Assembly (NCBI GenBank): GCA_024409145.1 | Contig: JAKSUF010000060.1 | Location: forward strand, 1-8,171 | Direction of reading: 5' to 3' | Length of the DNA stretch: 8,171 bases | Origin: an archaeon | Lineage (GTDB): Archaea > Methanobacteriota > Methanobacteria > Methanobacteriales > Methanobacteriaceae | In this document: piece after piece, positions 6,337 through 8,171 of the stretch | Layout of the letters: the number at the start of each line of letters is the position of its first letter | Position numbering within the stretch: position 1 is the first letter of the stretch | Program-made: the position numbers and the translations under genes | The notes under the pieces: model-generated | The model's input: the letters and a program-made list of their open reading frames with translations, nothing else | Databases searched by the model: none | What the model was told of the DNA's origin: nothing

Positions 6337-6420
6337 GCCGAGATAGTCTAGCCTGGTAAGGCGCGGGACTTGAAATCCCGTGGAGTGATCTCCGCCTGGG
6401 TTCAAATCCCAGTCTCGGCG
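6337..6420 (+). tRNA. tRNA-Ser, anticodon UGA
   Basis: An 84-base class II tRNA. The acceptor stem GCCGAGA (6337-6343) pairs fully with TCTCGGC (6413-6419), followed by discriminator G (6420), the serine identity base. The anticodon stem CGGGA/TCCCG encloses loop CTTGAAA, with anticodon TGA at 6371-6373. The variable arm is long, GGAG-TGAT-CTCC (6382-6393), as in serine tRNAs. The T-arm is CTGGG-TTCAAAT-CCCAG (6396-6412). The 3' CCA is not encoded, since TTTATT follows, so it must be added after transcription. It reads UCA and probably other UCN codons. The gene is far richer in G and C than its surroundings, as expected for a structural RNA. No intron is seen. Confidence 0.98.
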
Positions 6421-6450
6421 TTTATTCTTATCTTTTTTTATCTTTTTTAT
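6421..6450 (+). terminator. T-tract terminator after tRNA-Ser
   Basis: T-rich sequence starts immediately after the tRNA and contains a T7 run (6433-6439) and a T6 run (6443-6448), each preceded by ATC. Successive oligo-T runs on the non-template strand are the usual archaeal termination signal, and no hairpin is needed. Confidence 0.6.
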
Positions 6451-6655
6451 CTTCATTGATAAAATTTTAGTAAATTTTTAATATTTTTTGAATTATCTTA
6501 AAATGAGTTATTTTTTTATAATGTTATTTTATAATAATCTTATTCAGTTAATTATTATATTTTATTTAATAGTTTAGAATTAGTTTAATCATCAAATTAA
6601 ACTTAAACAATTAATATTATTAAAAAAAGTATTTTTTTGATTTTTATGTTTTATT
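6451..6655. other. Gene-free spacer between tRNA-Ser and the minus-strand terminator
   Basis: No reading frame with a ribosome binding site is visible on either strand. One eight-pair inverted repeat, AGTTTAAT (6582-6589) against ATTAAACT (6596-6603) with a six-base loop, is present. The rest is AT-rich sequence between convergent transcription units. Confidence 0.55.
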
Positions 6656-6690
6656 AAAAAAAGGAATAAGGAATCATTAGATTCTTATTC
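6656..6690 (-). terminator. Hairpin plus T7 terminator for the minus-strand 39-aa gene
   Basis: Read on the minus strand, GAATAAGAATC (from 6690 to 6680), loop TAAT, then GATTCCTTATTC (6675 to 6664) form 11 pairs with one bulged base, followed by C and an uninterrupted run of seven T (6662 to 6656). This resembles a bacterial intrinsic terminator. It lies 22 bases after the stop of the gene at 6713-6832, which supports that gene being expressed. Confidence 0.6.
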
Positions 6691-6712
6691 TGTTAGTATA
6701 ATTATATTTTGA

Positions 6713-6832
6713 TTATCCTTTGTATGCACTTCTTCCAATTACCCATAATAATGCGAATACAATAACAAATCCGACTATTGCAACTAAAGTAAAATCACTA
6801 AGTCCTCCGATAAATGTACTTACTAAATCCAT
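6713..6832 (-). CDS. 39-residue single-pass membrane peptide, unrecognised
   Basis: The product is MDLVSTFIGGLSD, then a hydrophobic segment FTLVAIVGFVIVFALLWVIG (residues 14-33), then RSAYKG. The segment is long enough to cross the membrane once. Acidic residues (D2, D13) are at the N-terminus and basic ones (R34, K38) at the C-terminus, so the positive-inside rule predicts N-out, C-in. There is no cleavable signal peptide pattern. The case for a real gene is contextual: a near-perfect GAGGTGA ribosome binding site (TCACCTC on the plus strand, 6837-6843) four bases before ATG, a TATA-like box upstream, and a hairpin-T7 terminator 22 bases after the stop. I do not recognise the family. It could be a small subunit or regulator of a membrane complex, a peptide toxin, or a stress peptide; nothing here decides between these. 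Confidence 0.78.
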   Translation of the reverse strand: MDLVSTFIGGLSDFTLVAIVGFVIVFALLWVIGRSAYKG

Positions 6833-6880
6833 TTTTTCACCTCTTTAAAAACAAATAATAATCTTATATTTATTTTTAAT

Positions 6881-6890
6881 TATATTTATA
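6881..6890 (-). promoter_or_regulatory. Possible TATA box for the 39-aa membrane peptide gene
   Basis: On the minus strand this reads TATAAATATA. A start about 25 bases downstream (near 6860) would give a leader of about 28 bases that contains the GAGGTGA site. It is the best TATA match in the spacer, though the background is AT-rich. Confidence 0.38.
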
Positions 6891-7105
6891 GTTAATATTT
6901 ATTAGATTAATGTGTGGTATTTTGCCAAATCATCTTTTCTAATTACTTGATTTTATTAATTTTGTAATTAATTATTGCTATGTTAATTAATTTAATTATT
7001 ATTTAATTTAAGCTAATTTTAATTATTAGATAGGTTACACATTATAATTTTTAAAATTATTCTAAGCAGATATATGTTCTATTCAAAATCCAGTAATTTA
7101 AGTAT
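6891..7105. other. Gene-free spacer between UPF0146 and the 39-aa gene
   Basis: No supported frame is seen on either strand. The spacer holds many short A/T inverted repeats, the best being ATAATTTT-T-AAAATTAT at 7044-7060, which lies 46 bases past the UPF0146 stop and could end that transcript. A distant seven-base inverted repeat AATGTGT/ACACATT brackets much of the spacer but is probably chance. Confidence 0.45.
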
Positions 7106-7513
7106 TTATTTATTATTTGGATATATGAAAAATGATGCTCTACCATAATTCTTTAGTTTCATCTTCTTATTTTTAATATTTAAATCTTCATTAAATAATG
7201 GTTTAATTATTAATAAACAATCTAATTTATCTCTTAAATTCATTATAGGTTCCTGTATTTCAAAAGGAGGTCTAATTGAGAATAAGATATCTGTATCTTT
7301 ATATATGTTTAAATTAGGTGTGAAAATATCATCTTGAATTATATTCTCATTAGCTGGATTAATATCTACCATAATTAATTCAATATTATCTTTGTCTTTG
7401 AGATAATTTGATATTCCTTGAAATTTTCCAACACCAATTTCAACAATTTTGACTTTTTCTTTTTTTTGCTCATTAGCTATTTTTTCTATATATTTTCCTA
7501 AATCTTCCCACAT
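7106..7513 (-). CDS. UPF0146 family protein, Rossmann-like methyltransferase-type fold
   Basis: A 135-residue protein of the archaeal UPF0146 family, whose function is unknown. The sequence resembles the front half of a class I SAM-dependent methyltransferase: a glycine-rich motif VEIGVGKF (24-31), an acidic turn MVDINP (48-53), then DDIF (61-64) and the family's characteristic SIRPP (79-83) where methyltransferases have their D/N-PP-Y type motif. A later LIIKPL strand follows. SAM binding is therefore plausible but unproven, and no catalytic activity can be inferred. The start ATG at 7513 has only a modest AGGA site (7521-7524 on the plus strand). Codons are AT-extreme and the middle is lysine- and asparagine-rich, unlike the elongation factors, which fits low expression. 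It diverges from rimI. Confidence 0.82.
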   Translation of the reverse strand: MWEDLGKYIEKIANEQKKEKVKIVEIGVGKFQGISNYLKDKDNIELIMVDINPANENIIQDDIFTPNLNIYKDTDILFSIRPPFEIQEPIMNLRDKLDCLLIIKPLFNEDLNIKNKKMKLKNYGRASFFIYPNNK

Positions 7514-7608
7514 TTTTTCGTCCTATTTAATTTGATATTAATTAATTTATTGGAAAGATTTAATATTCTCTTCTTAAAAATATTATTCATAATATATGAT
7601 TAATAAAT

Positions 7609-7620
7609 TATAAATTATAT
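7609..7620 (+). promoter_or_regulatory. Possible TATA box for rimI
   Basis: TATAAATTATAT is centred about 41 bases before the rimI ATG, predicting a start near 7639 and a leader of about 16 bases that includes AAGGT. The 141-base divergent spacer (7514-7654) must also hold the promoter of the UPF0146 gene on the other strand, for which I see no clear box. Confidence 0.38.
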
Positions 7621-7654
7621 TAATGTATTCTATTAAAATAATAAAGGTTATATT

Positions 7655-8101
7655 ATGTATATTCGAAATTTCATGCCACAAGATTTAGCAAGAGTTTATG
7701 AAATTGAAGTAAACTCTTTTAATGATCCTTATGATATTAATATGCTTAAAGGTTTAGCTGATATTGGTGCAGGATTTTTAGTAGCTGTTGAAGATGATGT
7801 GGTTGTAGGATATATTTTATTTTGGTTAAAAGAAGAAAATTTAGGTCATATAATTGCGATTGCTGTTGATGAGAAATATAGATGTCAACATATAGCTACT
7901 AAATTATTAATTATGGCAGTTAATGTTCTTCATAATTGTAATGTTCCTAAAATTACTTTGGAAGTTAGAGCAAGTAATGTAATAGCTGTAAATTTTTATA
8001 AAAAATTTGGTTTTGAAATTGATCGGAAAGTTCCAAAATATTATAATGATGGTGAAGATGCTTTTATAATGTTTTTAGAAAACTTTCAAAATAATTCTTA
8101 A
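7655..8101 (+). CDS. rimI: GNAT-family N-acetyltransferase, RimI type
   Basis: RimI-type GNAT enzymes transfer acetyl from acetyl-CoA to protein N-terminal amines; archaeal members (Ard1/NatA-like) act on many proteins. The 148-residue length is typical. Visible are the N-terminal YIRNFMPQDLARVYEIE helix, the beta-4 strand GHIIAIAV (64-71), the acetyl-CoA loop YRCQHIATKLL (75-85), LEVRASN (102-108) and the NFYKKFGF motif (113-120). E103 and Y115 fall at the same numbers and spacing as the catalytic pair described for E. coli RimI. One oddity is that the Q/R-x-x-G-x-G/A acetyl-CoA motif has histidine (H79) at the first glycine position. ATG 7655 follows AAGGT (7644-7648) by six bases. Unlike the ribosomal genes it uses CGA and CGG arginine codons. 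Confidence 0.9.
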   Translation: MYIRNFMPQDLARVYEIEVNSFNDPYDINMLKGLADIGAGFLVAVEDDVVVGYILFWLKEENLGHIIAIAVDEKYRCQHIATKLLIMAVNVLHNCNVPKITLEVRASNVIAVNFYKKFGFEIDRKVPKYYNDGEDAFIMFLENFQNNS

Positions 8102-8102
8102 A

Positions 8103-8171
8103 TTAATAAAATTAGTAAATTTATAATATTGATAAATGAGTACATTAGTAAGTTAATAAAATTAGTAAATT
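8103..8171. repeat. 19-bp direct repeat, 50-bp offset, cut by the window edge
   Basis: TTAATAAAATTAGTAAATT occurs at 8103-8121 and again at 8153-8171, the last base of the window. The shorter word ATTAGTAA is also present at 8144-8151, so it occurs three times in 60 bases. The first copy starts right after the rimI stop. The second copy may continue outside the window, so the true unit length and copy number are unknown. Confidence 0.6.

Noticed and set aside
6909..7043. AATGTGT/ACACATT inverted repeat bracketing the spacer
   Set aside because: Seven bases separated by about 120 is within chance expectation.
8103..8171. CRISPR array
   Set aside because: Only two copies of a 19-base A/T-rich word with no dyad or conserved repeat features are visible. 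There is no cas gene in the window.

Overview
The window looks like chromosomal DNA from a very AT-rich methanogenic archaeon, most likely of the Methanobacteriaceae (Methanobrevibacter or Methanosphaera type). Three things support this. The translation genes are of archaeal type: an EF-2 with the diphthamide-acceptor region, an EF-1A rather than a bacterial EF-Tu, and archaeal S12, S7 and S10. Arginine is mostly AGA in EF-2, EF-1A and S7. The spacers are almost pure A and T. The genus is inferred from remembered family sequences and has not been tested by any search.

Layout: positions 1-775 hold no gene I can support. From 776 to 6153 lies the archaeal 'str' cluster on the plus strand, in the usual order rps12 - rps7 - fusA (EF-2) - tuf (EF-1A) - rps10. 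Only rps12 and rps7 are closely packed (14 bases apart). The next gaps are 97, 311 and 222 bases, and most contain hairpins and candidate TATA boxes. The cluster therefore looks broken into several transcription units rather than one tight operon. The RNA polymerase and nusA-type genes often found upstream in archaea are not in the window.

After rps10 comes a class II tRNA-Ser(UGA) gene (6337-6420) followed by T-tracts. On the minus strand at 6713-6832 is a 39-codon gene for a single-pass membrane peptide. It has a strong Shine-Dalgarno sequence, a TATA-like box and a hairpin-plus-T7 terminator. A UPF0146 gene (minus, 7106-7513) and a rimI-type N-acetyltransferase gene (plus, 7655-8101) are divergently arranged. 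The window ends in a 19-bp direct repeat with a 50-bp offset, cut off by the window edge.

How the genes work together: S12, S7 and S10 are small-subunit ribosomal proteins. EF-1A delivers aminoacyl-tRNA to the ribosome and EF-2 drives translocation. tRNA-Ser(UGA) reads UCN serine codons. RimI-type enzymes acetylate protein N-termini. The window is mainly core translation with a small accessory stretch. I see no defence system, mobile element or secondary-metabolism cluster. The most notable item is the 39-residue membrane peptide gene, followed by the repeated palindromes and leader hairpins around tuf and rps10.
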